Source: an uncultured Pelagibacteraceae bacterium (GTDB lineage: Bacteria; Pseudomonadota; Alphaproteobacteria; Pelagibacterales; Pelagibacteraceae). From it: a DNA stretch of 64,000 nucleotides. Position numbers and translations under genes: made by a program. Where the stretch lies: positions 124,001 through 188,000 of the forward strand of contig CACGBZ010000001.1 of the NCBI GenBank assembly GCA_902571425.1. The letters run 5' to 3'. The notes beneath the pieces were generated by a model. It saw only the letters and a program-made list of their open reading frames with translations. It ran no database searches and was not told where the DNA came from. Numbering within the stretch: the stretch's first letter is position 1; each line of letters opens with the position of its first letter. Positions 19,360 to 28,585 of this stretch are shown piece after piece.

Positions 19360-19847
19360 TTTTTCAAAATAATTTTATCTTTTTTAAATTTATAAATAAC
19401 AAGATTGTTTCCTTTTCCTTTTCTATCAACAATTAGAAAATTCATATTTTTCATAGAAATCAACGGAAAGTGCCAAATACCAGCATTGTAATTAACCCCA
19501 GTTTGATTTGGGACTAAAAAAGATTGGATTTTATTTACATCTGGTTTATTTCCTTTTGGTGCAACAAATACTAAAAATTTTGTATCTTCCATTGGTATAA
19601 AGGCTTGGCTTCCTAAGGGATGTTTTTCCATCATATCAATTTTCATAGGAAAACTTCTTTTTTTTGCTTTAAAAATACTAACAATTGCTTTCCCTTTGTT
19701 TTTAGATGCATCTACGTTTATCAAATTATCAAATCTTTTTGCATACCCATCATTAATATTTATAGGATTTTTTTTTGACGTATCTATTAATTGACCAAAT
19801 TTAGAAAAATTTTTTTTAGTAATTTTTTTTGCTTTTATAACTTTCAT
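19356..19847 (-). CDS. allA: Ureidoglycolate lyase
   Basis: Converts ureidoglycolate into glyoxylate and urea, the last step of the pathway here. The 163-residue cupin-like protein shows FSKFGQLIDTS, the NDGYAKRF segment, KHPLGSQAFIPM and the conserved GVNYNAGIWHFPL with the metal-site histidine. It sits between alc and puuE with four-base ATGA overlaps on each side, suggesting translational coupling through the whole operon. Confidence 0.94.
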   Translation of the reverse strand: MKVIKAKKITKKNFSKFGQLIDTSKKNPININDGYAKRFDNLINVDASKNKGKAIVSIFKAKKRSFPMKIDMMEKHPLGSQAFIPMEDTKFLVFVAPKGNKPDVNKIQSFLVPNQTGVNYNAGIWHFPLISMKNMNFLIVDRKGKGNNLVIYKFKKDKIILKK

Positions 19848-20830
19848 TTCACAAAATTTCCAAATGCCCTTACTCTTGAAATTCCACCGTCTGGATAGAT
19901 ATTTATCTTAAGATAATTTTCCTTAATTCTTTTAATTAAGAATTTTTTAAAAATATGTTTCTTGTGAGCTGAGAGTTTTGACTTATTTAAAATAAACTTC
20001 CAATTTTTTGAATTATTGACAATTGATTTATTAGACAGATTTTTTGAAATGCTTGCAGTTTGAATTGAACAGCTATCGGGATAGTTTCCTTTAAAATGAT
20101 GGGTATCTATCTCTAGTTTTTTAATTAATCCTGGTTTTCCAAATTTTATTATAAGCCAATCAGAGTTTTTTCCTCTACTTCTTCTTGTTTCCCAACCATC
20201 TCCCATATTTTTTCCTTTACCAGGTGCTATGATATTTTCAGCTCTGCCAAAATGTTCATTATTACAACCAATAATTGAAGCGCCATTTAAAACAGATGTA
20301 AGGTTAATAGTTTTGTTATTTAAAAAGTTTTTCTCCATTTGAATTTTTCCATAAAGCCTTAGTCTTGCAACTCCACCATCTGGAAAAATGTTCAGTTTTA
20401 TATAATTAAAAACAGATTTGTTGTTTGATTTGAAGCTATGGTTTCGGCTTGGTCCAAGTTTTTTTTTGCCCAGTAAAGAAATCCATTTTGTTTTCTTATT
20501 AGGCTTTGTTTTACTTAAGCAACCCTCTAACGAAGCATGTGTAGGTTGGTTTCCATTGAAGTGTGTTGTGTCAATGTCTATATCAAATATCTTCCCAGGT
20601 TTACCGAGTTTTAAAATTAAATAATCAAAACCTTTTGATCTTCTTCTCCTTGTTTCCCATCCATCCATCCATTTACCATGCTTGTCAAATAGTCCATCTT
20701 TAAAAACTGGAGTTTCGATTTTTAATATTCTATGAGCAGCTGCAAAAAAATCGTCAGTCTTAAATATAACTTTAGATCCAATTCTTGGGTTCGCTAAGTT
20801 AATCATTTTTGCACTTATAAATTTTTTCAT
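19844..20830 (-). CDS. alc: Allantoicase
   Basis: Hydrolyses allantoate to ureidoglycolate and urea. The 328 residues contain two homologous allantoicase domains, seen as the repeated motifs DGWETRRRRSKGFDYLILKLG near residue 55 (key residues D, WETRR) and DGWETRRSRGKNSDWLIIKFG near 215, each followed by an FxGN segment (THFNGNQPTHASLEG, THHFKGNYPDSC). The presence of allantoicase means the pathway yields two ureas and does not use the ammonia-releasing allantoate amidohydrolase route. Confidence 0.95.
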   Translation of the reverse strand: MKKFISAKMINLANPRIGSKVIFKTDDFFAAAHRILKIETPVFKDGLFDKHGKWMDGWETRRRRSKGFDYLILKLGKPGKIFDIDIDTTHFNGNQPTHASLEGCLSKTKPNKKTKWISLLGKKKLGPSRNHSFKSNNKSVFNYIKLNIFPDGGVARLRLYGKIQMEKNFLNNKTINLTSVLNGASIIGCNNEHFGRAENIIAPGKGKNMGDGWETRRSRGKNSDWLIIKFGKPGLIKKLEIDTHHFKGNYPDSCSIQTASISKNLSNKSIVNNSKNWKFILNKSKLSAHKKHIFKKFLIKRIKENYLKINIYPDGGISRVRAFGNFVK

Positions 20831-21324
20831 TTTTTATTTATTTCATTCAAACGAAAGGTTGCGATTTTTTTTACTTGTTTTTTTGCTTCAAGGAATTCAC
20901 TTTCTACATCACTTTGTATTCTTTGTCTAAAATTATTCAAAATTTCATTTTTATCTTTACCTTTTACGGCAATTATAAAAGGAAAATTAAACTTTTTTTT
21001 ATATTCTGAATTTAATTTTTTAAATTCTTCATATTCATCATTAGAACATTGGTTTAATTTTGCAGAGGCTTGTTCTGATATAGATTCAGAGGTCATTTTT
21101 TTTGCTACAGCAAGCTCAGGATGAGCATTGAAAATCTCTAAAACTTTATTCTTTTCGTAATTTTCATAAATATCAAGCATTTTAAACATAATATCTTCAA
21201 AGTTTTTAAATGGTTTTGACTCAAATGCTTCCACTGCAACTGACTCAGTTTTTTCAAAAACATTACCAAATAAAGACAAAAAATCAGACTTGTTAAGATC
21301 GTTAATGTTATCTATTGTTCTCAT
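20827..21324 (-). CDS. uraD: OHCU decarboxylase
   Basis: Decarboxylates 2-oxo-4-hydroxy-4-carboxy-5-ureidoimidazoline to S-allantoin, the third step after urate oxidation. The 165-residue helical protein has the family's catalytic histidine in FNAHPEL, then TSESISEQASAKL, the EYKKKFNFPFIIAVKG segment and FRQRIQSDVESEF with the conserved acidic end. It opens the minus-strand operon; only 48 bases separate its start from uraH on the other strand. Confidence 0.95.
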   Translation of the reverse strand: MRTIDNINDLNKSDFLSLFGNVFEKTESVAVEAFESKPFKNFEDIMFKMLDIYENYEKNKVLEIFNAHPELAVAKKMTSESISEQASAKLNQCSNDEYEEFKKLNSEYKKKFNFPFIIAVKGKDKNEILNNFRQRIQSDVESEFLEAKKQVKKIATFRLNEINKK

Positions 21325-21372
21325 ATAACTTTAAAATAATTTAAGTTTAAAATTAAATGATACTATAATTTT

Positions 21373-21723
21373 ATGACAAAGCTCACAACTCATGTTTTAG
21401 ATGTGTATTCTGGTAAGCCTGGCAAAGGTATCCTAGTTGAGTTGTTTTATATTAATAATTCAGAACGAAAAAAATTAACATCAACAAAACTCAATGACGA
21501 TGGTAGAGCTAATTCACCATTAGCTGAGGGAGATATTTTTGTTAAGGGTAAATATGAATTAGTTTTTCATATTGGTGATTATTTTAAAAATACATCTGCA
21601 GCTAGCGATGTTCCATTCCTAGATGATGTTATTATCAGATTTGGTATTTCAGATCCCTCACAGCATTATCATGTTCCTTTACTTGTTTCACCTTGGAGTT
21701 ATTCTACTTATAGAGGTAGTTAA
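21373..21723 (+). CDS. uraH: 5-hydroxyisourate hydrolase (transthyretin-like)
   Basis: Hydrolyses 5-hydroxyisourate to OHCU. At 116 residues it has the expected length of the transthyretin-related family. The N-terminal LTTHVLDVYSGKPG and the C-terminal signature YHVPLLVSPWSYSTYRGS contain the catalytic histidines and the terminal YRGS. No signal peptide is present, so it acts in the cytoplasm. It opens the plus-strand operon; xdhA starts at the very next base after its stop. Confidence 0.96.
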   Translation: MTKLTTHVLDVYSGKPGKGILVELFYINNSERKKLTSTKLNDDGRANSPLAEGDIFVKGKYELVFHIGDYFKNTSAASDVPFLDDVIIRFGISDPSQHYHVPLLVSPWSYSTYRGS

Positions 21724-23160
21724 GTGATATCGAGCTCTGTTAAATTTTTATTAAATGATAAGCTTATAGTAATCAATAATCCTGATCCAAATCAAACCAT
21801 ACTTAATTATATTAGAACCGAATTAAAAAAGACTGGAACCAAAGAAGGATGTTCAGAGGGTGGTTGTGGCGCGTGTACAATTGTTTTAGGTGAATTAGTC
21901 GATAATAAGATTATATATAAAGCAATTAATTCCTGTATTTCATTTGTTCCATCATTAAATGGTAAACAACTTTTAATTGTAGAAGATTTGGTTTCCAAAG
22001 ATGGCAAACTTCACCCTGTACAAGATGCGATGGTAAAATTTCATGGTTCCCAATGCGGTTTCTGTACACCAGGATTTGTTATGGCTTTATTTTCAATGTT
22101 TAAAAATAACAAAAATCTTAATAATGAATTAATAACAGATTCTATATCAGGTAATTTATGTCGTTGCACTGGATATAGACCTATAATAGATGCTGCAAAA
22201 AGTTTAGATAAGAAAAACAGGAATGATCAATTTAGTAAAAATAATAATAAAGTTATTCAATTATTAAAAAAAATTAAACCAAAAAATATTTATATTAAAA
22301 AAGATAATAAAATTTATTTTTCACCAAAGAATATTAAAGATTTAAAAAATATAATTAAAAAATACTCTAATTTTAGTTTTCTTGCAGGTGGAACAGACTT
22401 ATCTTTAAAAGTTACAAAAGAAAGAAAAGAAATTCCTTTTATAATTGATTTAAAAGAAATAAAAGAATTAGACTTTATTAAAGTAAATAAAAATTACCTT
22501 GAGGTTGGCGCCTCTACACCTTTAATAAAATTTGAAAAAGAAATTAAAAAACATTATCCTGATTTTTATTTAGTTCTTAAAAGATATGGTTCTGTTCAAA
22601 TTCGAAATGTAGGAACTATAGGTGGTAACATAGCAACAGCATCTCCGATAGGTGATACATTACCAATTTTGTTATCTTTAAATGCAGAAATTTTAATTGA
22701 AAGCTTCAATCAAAGAAAAGTTATTCCTATAAATAATTTTTTTCTTGATTATAGAAAAACTAAATTAAAAAAGAATGAATTTATTCACTCAATAAAAATA
22801 CCATTGTATAAGAAAAATATTCTTAAAGCATTTAAAATATCAAAAAGATTTGATGATGATATTTCATCTGTTTGTGGATCTTTTAATTTTGAAATTGATA
22901 GAAATAAAATTAAAGAGGTTTTTATTGCTTTTGGAGGTATGGCAGCTGTACCAAAAAGAGCTAAAGCCTGTGAGAAAATTCTTAAGAATAAACCTCTTAA
23001 TTTAAGTACTTTTAATCAAGCAAAAAATTATCTTGATAAAGACCTAAGTCCTATAGGGGATATGAGAGCAAGTAAAGAATATAGACTAGAGATAGCAAAA
23101 AATTTATTGATGAAATGCTTCGTAGAAATAGACTCTAATAAGCTAACAAGAGTTAATTAA
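21724..23160 (+). CDS. xdhA: Xanthine dehydrogenase small subunit (2Fe-2S and FAD)
   Basis: Electron-transfer subunit of xanthine dehydrogenase, 478 residues. The first 2Fe-2S cluster ligands are in GCSEGGCGACTIV (Cys43, 48, 51), the second cluster is in CGFCTPGF and GNLCRCTGYRP, and the FAD domain begins around residue 190 with FLAGGTDLSLKV and later GTIGGNIATASPIGD. The start is a GTG directly after the uraH stop, and the stop is directly followed by xdhB. Together they oxidise hypoxanthine and xanthine to urate with NAD as the likely acceptor. Confidence 0.95.
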   Translation: MISSSVKFLLNDKLIVINNPDPNQTILNYIRTELKKTGTKEGCSEGGCGACTIVLGELVDNKIIYKAINSCISFVPSLNGKQLLIVEDLVSKDGKLHPVQDAMVKFHGSQCGFCTPGFVMALFSMFKNNKNLNNELITDSISGNLCRCTGYRPIIDAAKSLDKKNRNDQFSKNNNKVIQLLKKIKPKNIYIKKDNKIYFSPKNIKDLKNIIKKYSNFSFLAGGTDLSLKVTKERKEIPFIIDLKEIKELDFIKVNKNYLEVGASTPLIKFEKEIKKHYPDFYLVLKRYGSVQIRNVGTIGGNIATASPIGDTLPILLSLNAEILIESFNQRKVIPINNFFLDYRKTKLKKNEFIHSIKIPLYKKNILKAFKISKRFDDDISSVCGSFNFEIDRNKIKEVFIAFGGMAAVPKRAKACEKILKNKPLNLSTFNQAKNYLDKDLSPIGDMRASKEYRLEIAKNLLMKCFVEIDSNKLTRVN

Positions 23161-25476
23161 ATGAGCAAAGAGAACTATATTAATGATGTAAGACCACATG
23201 ATAGTGCTTATAAGCATGTAAGTGGATACGCTGAATACACTGACGACATTAATGAACCAAAAAATACAATTTATGGTGCTATTGGTTTAAGTAAAAAAGC
23301 TCATGCAATAATCAAAAAAATAGACTTAAGCGATGTAAAAAAAAGTGAAGGGGTGATATCAGTAGTCACTCAAAGTGATATCTCAGGAAGGAACGATGTA
23401 GGCCCTGTTTTTGATGGTGATCCAATATTTCCAGATAAAAAAGTTGAGTTTTTTGGTCAACCATTATTTGCTGTAGCTGCCACAACTACTGAACTTGCAA
23501 GAAAAGCAGTATTAAAAGCAAAAATCACCTATAAAGATTTAAAACCAGTTATCACAATAAAAGATGCTTTAAATAAAAAACAGTTTTTATTTAAGCCTAG
23601 AAAAATTAAAAAAGGAAACCCTTCTAAGAAAATTAAAAATTCAAAATATAATTTAAAAGGAAACTTTACAACCGGAAGTCAAGAACACTTTTATTTAGAG
23701 GGTCAAGCAGCGTTTGTTATACCTAAAGAAGATGATAATTTTTTAGTTTACAGTTCAACACAACATCCTTCTGAGACACAACAATTAATTGCAAAAATGT
23801 TTAATCAGAAAAGTAATTCTATAAATGTTGAAGTAAGAAGAATTGGAGGTGGATTTGGAGGGAAAGAGACAAATTTTATGACTGCATGTATTTGTGCGTT
23901 GTTGGCAAAAAAAACAGGTCAGCCTGTGAAATTAAGACTAGATAGAGATGATGATATAATTTTGACTGGTAAAAGGCATGAATTTTTATCTGAATACGAA
24001 GTTGGATTTAATGATGAAGGAATTATTGAAGGATTAAAAATTAACTTATCATCAAATTGTGGAATGTCGCCTGATTTATCAGCAGCAATAAATGAAAGAG
24101 CTCTTCTTCATATAGACAATGCGTATTACATATCAGATATCGAGGTAACAAATAATTTATGCAAGACAAATATTCCAACTTCAACTGCATTTAGAGGCTT
24201 TGGTGGAAATCAAGGAATGATGGCTATAGAAAATGTTATTGATAATATTTCAAGGTATTTAAAAATAGATCCTATTCAAGTTCGAAAGAAAAATTTTTAT
24301 CAAAAAGATAACAAAAATATAACTCACTATGGAATGACTATTGAAGACAATGTGATTAATGAAATATTTAAAAATTTAGAAAATAAATCTAATTATAAGA
24401 AAAGATATTCTGAGATAAAAAAATTCAATGAAAAAAATAAATTTAAAAAGAAGGGTATAGCTATTACACCATTAAAATTTGGGATTTCATTTACAACAAT
24501 TCATTTAAATCAAGCTGGTGCTTTAGTGCATATTTATACAGATGGAAGTGTGTACTTGAACCATGGTGGAATAGAAATGGGTCAAGGGACTCATACAAAA
24601 ATAGCTCAACTAGTGGCCAATTCTTTGGGGTTACCATATAATTTAGTACATATTTCATCAACAAATACAGCTAAGGTTCCAAATACTTCAGCTAGTGCTG
24701 CTTCATCAACTACAGACCTTAATGGTGCTGCAGCATTAAATGCAGTAGCAAAAATTAAATTAAATTTAGAAAAATTTATTAAAAAAAAATATAAGATTTA
24801 CAATCAAGAAGCAATTTATAAGGATCAATATATAATATTTGGAAACAGACAATTTGAATTTAAAAGTATTATTCAAGAAGCATATTTAAATAGAATTTCT
24901 CTTTCATCTTCAGGTTTTTATTCAACGCCAAAAATAAACTTTGATAAAAAAAAATTTAGAGGAAGACCATTTTATTATTTTTGTTATGGTGCAGCTGTTT
25001 CAGAAGTAACTATAGATACACTTACAGGTGAAAATATCTTAGAAAGAGTTGATATTTTGCATGATGCAGGGAAACCAATAAATCCTGCACTTGAATTAGG
25101 TCAGATCGAAGGGGGTTTTGTTCAAGGACAAGGTTGGTTAACTATTGAAGAACTAAATTGGAAATCAAATGGTCAGATTACAACTTTCTCTCCATCAACG
25201 TATAAAATTCCTGCTGTAAGTGATATTCCAAAAAAATTTAATGTAGAAATTTTTAAAGATGGAATAAATAAAGAAAAAGTTGTTAATAAAGCAAAGACAA
25301 CAGGTGAACCTCCTCTAATGTTAGCTATGAGCGTTTTTTATGCAATTAAAGATGCAGTTGCTTCAGTTGGAAATTATCAGTTTGCACCAGAACTTAATGC
25401 GCCAGCAACACCTGAAAGAATTTTAATGAGTATTAAAAAAATTAAAAATAAAATAAAAAAAAAAAATGGAAGATAA
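23161..25476 (+). CDS. xdhB: Xanthine dehydrogenase large subunit (molybdopterin)
   Basis: Catalytic molybdenum-cofactor subunit, 771 residues. Family features in order: the N-terminal SGYAEYTDDI, SQEHFYLEGQAAF near 180, RRIGGGFGGKE near 225, STAFRGFGGNQGM near 345 with the substrate-binding arginine, GGIEMGQGTHTK near 470, and TTGEPPLMLAMSVF near 720 with the catalytic glutamate in GEPP. The 3' end overlaps guaD by 11 bases. No xdhC chaperone follows, unlike in many xdhABC operons. Confidence 0.95.
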   Translation: MSKENYINDVRPHDSAYKHVSGYAEYTDDINEPKNTIYGAIGLSKKAHAIIKKIDLSDVKKSEGVISVVTQSDISGRNDVGPVFDGDPIFPDKKVEFFGQPLFAVAATTTELARKAVLKAKITYKDLKPVITIKDALNKKQFLFKPRKIKKGNPSKKIKNSKYNLKGNFTTGSQEHFYLEGQAAFVIPKEDDNFLVYSSTQHPSETQQLIAKMFNQKSNSINVEVRRIGGGFGGKETNFMTACICALLAKKTGQPVKLRLDRDDDIILTGKRHEFLSEYEVGFNDEGIIEGLKINLSSNCGMSPDLSAAINERALLHIDNAYYISDIEVTNNLCKTNIPTSTAFRGFGGNQGMMAIENVIDNISRYLKIDPIQVRKKNFYQKDNKNITHYGMTIEDNVINEIFKNLENKSNYKKRYSEIKKFNEKNKFKKKGIAITPLKFGISFTTIHLNQAGALVHIYTDGSVYLNHGGIEMGQGTHTKIAQLVANSLGLPYNLVHISSTNTAKVPNTSASAASSTTDLNGAAALNAVAKIKLNLEKFIKKKYKIYNQEAIYKDQYIIFGNRQFEFKSIIQEAYLNRISLSSSGFYSTPKINFDKKKFRGRPFYYFCYGAAVSEVTIDTLTGENILERVDILHDAGKPINPALELGQIEGGFVQGQGWLTIEELNWKSNGQITTFSPSTYKIPAVSDIPKKFNVEIFKDGINKEKVVNKAKTTGEPPLMLAMSVFYAIKDAVASVGNYQFAPELNAPATPERILMSIKKIKNKIKKKNGR

Positions 25477-25936
25477 AAAAAAATTTATGGCAAAAGCCAT
25501 TGAACTTTCAATAAAAAGTGCGAATACTTTAGGTGGTCCCTTTGGAAGTGTTATAGTTAAGGATCAAAAGATTATTGCAGAGGGCTCTAACAAAGTTACT
25601 TCCACAAATGATCCAACTGCTCATGGAGAAATAGTAGCAATTCGAGAAGCTTGTAAAAATTTAAATACTTTTGATTTATCTGGATGCGAGATTTATACAT
25701 CTTGTGAACCTTGCCCGATGTGTCTTTCAGCAATTTATTGGTCAAGATTAGGTAAAATATATTATGCAAACACTAGAGAAGATGCAAAAAATATAGATTT
25801 TGATGACTCTTTTATTTATACAGAAATTCCAAAAAAAATTGATGATAGAAAAATTAAAATGGTACAAATGCTTAGAGAAGAAGCTTTAAAAGCTTTTGAA
25901 ATTTGGGATAAAAAAGTAGATAAAATAAAATACTGA
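25466..25936 (+). CDS. guaD: Guanine deaminase (CDA fold)
   Basis: Zinc-dependent deaminase converting guanine to xanthine, which XdhAB can then oxidise. The 156 residues match the small cytidine-deaminase-fold guanine deaminases such as Bacillus GuaD. Zinc ligands are His53 with the catalytic Glu55 in AHGEIVAIREA, and Cys83 and Cys86 in SCEPCPMC. TREDAKNIDFDDSFIY is also typical of GuaD and separates it from TadA. It overlaps xdhB by 11 bases and puuD by one base. Confidence 0.9.
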   Translation: MEDKKKFMAKAIELSIKSANTLGGPFGSVIVKDQKIIAEGSNKVTSTNDPTAHGEIVAIREACKNLNTFDLSGCEIYTSCEPCPMCLSAIYWSRLGKIYYANTREDAKNIDFDDSFIYTEIPKKIDDRKIKMVQMLREEALKAFEIWDKKVDKIKY

Positions 25937-26844
25937 TGGAATTTTTACCTTATACAATTAAATGGTTAGAAGTTATTCTAAGATGGGGTCATGTAGTATT
26001 TGCAATATTATGGGTTGGTAACAGTTTTTTATTTAATTACTTAGACAATAATTTAAATAAAAATATAACAAGCAATGATGTCGATGGAGAAGGATATCTG
26101 ATGCATTCTGGTTTTTTTTATAAACTTTCAAGGTTAAAATCCTCACCACCACAGGATTATTTAAATAGATTAGTAATTTTTAAATGGCAAAGTTACCTAA
26201 CTTTTGTAACAGGAATGTTGCTCTTAGTTGTAATTTATTATTATAACGCGGGTGTATTAATGGTGGATAAACGTGTCCTGTTGATGCCTCCTAGTTACGC
26301 TATTATTATCTCGCTTTTATCATTAATTATTTTTTGGTTTATATATGATCTATTGTGTAAATCAAAATTGATTGAAAATAATGTACTATTTATATCTACA
26401 GCAATTATTTTATTAGCAGCCGTTTCCTTTGGTTTAACAAAATTGTTTGGACCAAAATTTGCAATTTTAAGTGTTGGACTAATTATAGGAACTAATATGT
26501 TTGGTAATGTTTTTACAGTAATTATACCCAATCAAATGAACATCATCAGCAGTAGTAAAAGAGGTGAAAAATTTGATATGAGTTTATCTCTAGCAGCTAA
26601 ACAGAGATCAATTCATAACAATTATTCCACTTTTTTAGTATTGTTTATAATGCTTTCTGGACACTCAAGTTTCTTAGTTTATCATCAGTATAATTGGTTA
26701 ATATTATGTGCATTAGCAGTTATTACTGGAGTAGCACGACATTATTTTAATTTAAGAGGAAGAAACATTCATAGGTTGTATATCTTAATATCTTCAATAA
26801 TTGCACTTATCGTTCTTGCAGTTTTAGTTTTATTATTTAAATAA
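25936..26844 (+). CDS. puuD: Membrane urate oxidase PuuD, lacking the cytochrome c domain
   Basis: Integral-membrane urate oxidase of the Urate_ox_N (formerly DUF989) family, oxidising urate to 5-hydroxyisourate. About eight helices are visible, with family segments LRWGHVVFAILWVGNSF (His19), MHSGFF (His57), KWQSYLTFVTGM, NMFGNVFTVIIPNQ and AKQRSIHNNYSTF. PuuD proteins normally continue into a C-terminal cytochrome c domain of roughly 100 residues with a CxxCH motif; this 302-residue protein ends after the last helix and has no CxxCH. The electron acceptor is therefore likely a separate protein, possibly the cytochrome c at 18128. Confidence 0.9.
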   Translation: MEFLPYTIKWLEVILRWGHVVFAILWVGNSFLFNYLDNNLNKNITSNDVDGEGYLMHSGFFYKLSRLKSSPPQDYLNRLVIFKWQSYLTFVTGMLLLVVIYYYNAGVLMVDKRVLLMPPSYAIIISLLSLIIFWFIYDLLCKSKLIENNVLFISTAIILLAAVSFGLTKLFGPKFAILSVGLIIGTNMFGNVFTVIIPNQMNIISSSKRGEKFDMSLSLAAKQRSIHNNYSTFLVLFIMLSGHSSFLVYHQYNWLILCALAVITGVARHYFNLRGRNIHRLYILISSIIALIVLAVLVLLFK

Positions 26845-26861
26845 ATAGATATTAAAAAATT

Positions 26862-27386
26862 ATGACAGAAAAAATGATTGTCAGTTGGGATGAGTACAAC
26901 CAGACTGTTGAAAAGCTAGCAATCCAAATTGATGAAAGTGGATATAAACCAACAATACTGATTGGCATCATGCGTGGCGCAGCACCAATGATAGACGTAT
27001 TAAGCAGAATATTTAAATTAAAATGTGCATATCTTGCAGTTGAATCTTACAGTGGTAAAGGAGTGGAGGATGAGCAGGGTGATATTGTGTTCTCAAGGGA
27101 AATGAGTTCTATTGCACCTAATATGGGTGGTAAAATACTTTTATGTGATGATTTATCTGACACAGGAATCACTTTTAACAAAAGTATAGACTGGTTAAGA
27201 AAATACGAGCCCATTAAGGATAAAATAGAAGATATTAAAACAGCAACATTGTTTAAAAAAAAGAAATCAACATTTGAGCCAGACTTTTGTGCAAATAGAC
27301 TACCTGATAACCCTTGGATAGTACAACCCTTCGAAATTTACGAAGAATTAAGGATTGAAGAAATCAAAAAAAAACATCAGATATAA
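26862..27386 (+). CDS. Purine phosphoribosyltransferase (xanthine/guanine/hypoxanthine type)
   Basis: Type I phosphoribosyltransferase of 174 residues. The PRPP-binding loop is ILLCDDLSDTGITF, and IGIMRGAAPMIDVL forms the diphosphate-binding loop. It would convert a free purine base plus PRPP to a nucleotide. Placement directly after guaD and puuD suggests xanthine, guanine or hypoxanthine as substrate, giving a salvage branch next to the catabolic path. Which base is used cannot be decided from the sequence. A strong hairpin terminator follows one base after the stop. Confidence 0.8.
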   Translation: MTEKMIVSWDEYNQTVEKLAIQIDESGYKPTILIGIMRGAAPMIDVLSRIFKLKCAYLAVESYSGKGVEDEQGDIVFSREMSSIAPNMGGKILLCDDLSDTGITFNKSIDWLRKYEPIKDKIEDIKTATLFKKKKSTFEPDFCANRLPDNPWIVQPFEIYEELRIEEIKKKHQI

Positions 27387-27414
27387 AAAAGGCCAGTTAA
27401 AAAACTGGCCTTTT
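27387..27414. terminator. Bidirectional intrinsic terminator
   Basis: Perfect 12-bp stem (AAAAGGCCAGTT with AACTGGCCTTTT) and an AAAA loop at 27399-27402. It has A-rich and T-rich flanks, so it can end the plus-strand purine operon and also the minus-strand ABC operon, whose last gene stops at 27438. Confidence 0.9.
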
Positions 27415-27437
27415 AAATTTTTTAAATTGGAAACTGA

Positions 27438-28508
27438 TTACTTAGGTATATCTCCTTCAACACCTTTAACGTAAGTCATCATTCCTGCAAGCATTCCATC
27501 ATCTGCAGTTTTTCCTTCAGCAACCATCAAGTTACCTTTCTGGTCATAAATTGGTCCAGTGAAAGAATGAACTTTACCAGATGCTAAATCTGCTTGAAGT
27601 TTTTTAACTTTTGATCTTAGGTCAGCTGGCATTTGTGAATCTAAATCTGATATCACAACCATACCATCTCCAATCCCATGCCAAGTATCTTTTTGATTCC
27701 ATGTACCGTTCGCAACAGCTTTAACTCTGTCTACGTAATATGGCCCCCAATTGTTTTCAACTGAAGTCAATACAGCTTTAGGAGCAAACTTGTCCATATC
27801 ACTCGCTTGTCCAAAAGCATATACTCCAGCTTTTTCAGCAATTTGAACAATAGCAGTACTATCTGTATGTTGAGCAATTACATCAGCACCTTGGTCAATT
27901 AAAGCTTTTGCTGCTTCTGCTTCTTTACCTGGATCGTACCAAGTGAAAGCCCAAACAATTTTAGTTTTAATATTTGGATTAACTTTTTGAGCCGCTAAAG
28001 TAAATGAATTGATACCCCTGATAACTTCAGGAATTGGAAAAGATGCCACGTAACCAATAACATTTGATTTTGTCATAGTTCCAGCGATTGTTCCTAAGAT
28101 TGTTCTACCTTCGTAGAATCTAGCTGCGTATGTAGAAACATTTGGATGTTCTCTTTTATATCCAGTAGCATGTTCAAATTTTACATTTGGAAACTCTTTT
28201 GCAACTTTGTTAGTTGGATTCATATATCCAAAACTAGTTGTAAAGATAACATCATGACCTGAATTAGCTAATTGTCTAAGAACCCTCTCGGCATCAGCAC
28301 TTTCTGGAACACCTTCTACGTAAGTTGTTTTAAATCCGGCAGCTTCAACAGCTTTTCTACCTACATCATGCTGATATGTCCATCCATGGTCACCAGTTGG
28401 GCCAATATAAACAAATGCTGCTTTAACATCTTTTGCAATTGCAGCTACAGTAAACGTAAATAATAAAACTAAAGAAGAGACGAAAGAACGAATAAAAAAT
28501 TTATGCAT
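27438..28508 (-). CDS. BMP-family ABC transporter substrate-binding protein
   Basis: Periplasmic binding protein of 356 residues from the basic membrane protein (Med/BmpA) family, which bind nucleosides or related purines and deoxyribose compounds. A signal peptide covers about residues 1-25 (ending TVAAIAKD). Family segments include AFVYIGPTGDHGWTYQHD, YVEGVPES, FTTSFGYM, GTIAGTMTKSN and HTDSTAIVQIAEK. It is the last gene of the importer operon, 77 bases after the permease, behind a clear AAAAGGGGA ribosome-binding site that would allow extra protein to be made. A purine ligand is inferred from the surroundings. Confidence 0.9.
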   Translation of the reverse strand: MHKFFIRSFVSSLVLLFTFTVAAIAKDVKAAFVYIGPTGDHGWTYQHDVGRKAVEAAGFKTTYVEGVPESADAERVLRQLANSGHDVIFTTSFGYMNPTNKVAKEFPNVKFEHATGYKREHPNVSTYAARFYEGRTILGTIAGTMTKSNVIGYVASFPIPEVIRGINSFTLAAQKVNPNIKTKIVWAFTWYDPGKEAEAAKALIDQGADVIAQHTDSTAIVQIAEKAGVYAFGQASDMDKFAPKAVLTSVENNWGPYYVDRVKAVANGTWNQKDTWHGIGDGMVVISDLDSQMPADLRSKVKKLQADLASGKVHSFTGPIYDQKGNLMVAEGKTADDGMLAGMMTYVKGVEGDIPK

Positions 28509-28585
28509 AAATTTATTTCCCCTTTTATTTTTTAATAAGGTTAAACTTAGATTAAATTATCTAAAAAAAAATAATTATTTTATAA

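Noticed and set aside
21364..21369. Perfect TATAAT upstream of uraH
   Set aside because: Only three bases separate it from the uraH ATG, so transcription would start inside the gene; no good -35 is seen. In this AT-rich genome such hexamers are expected by chance.
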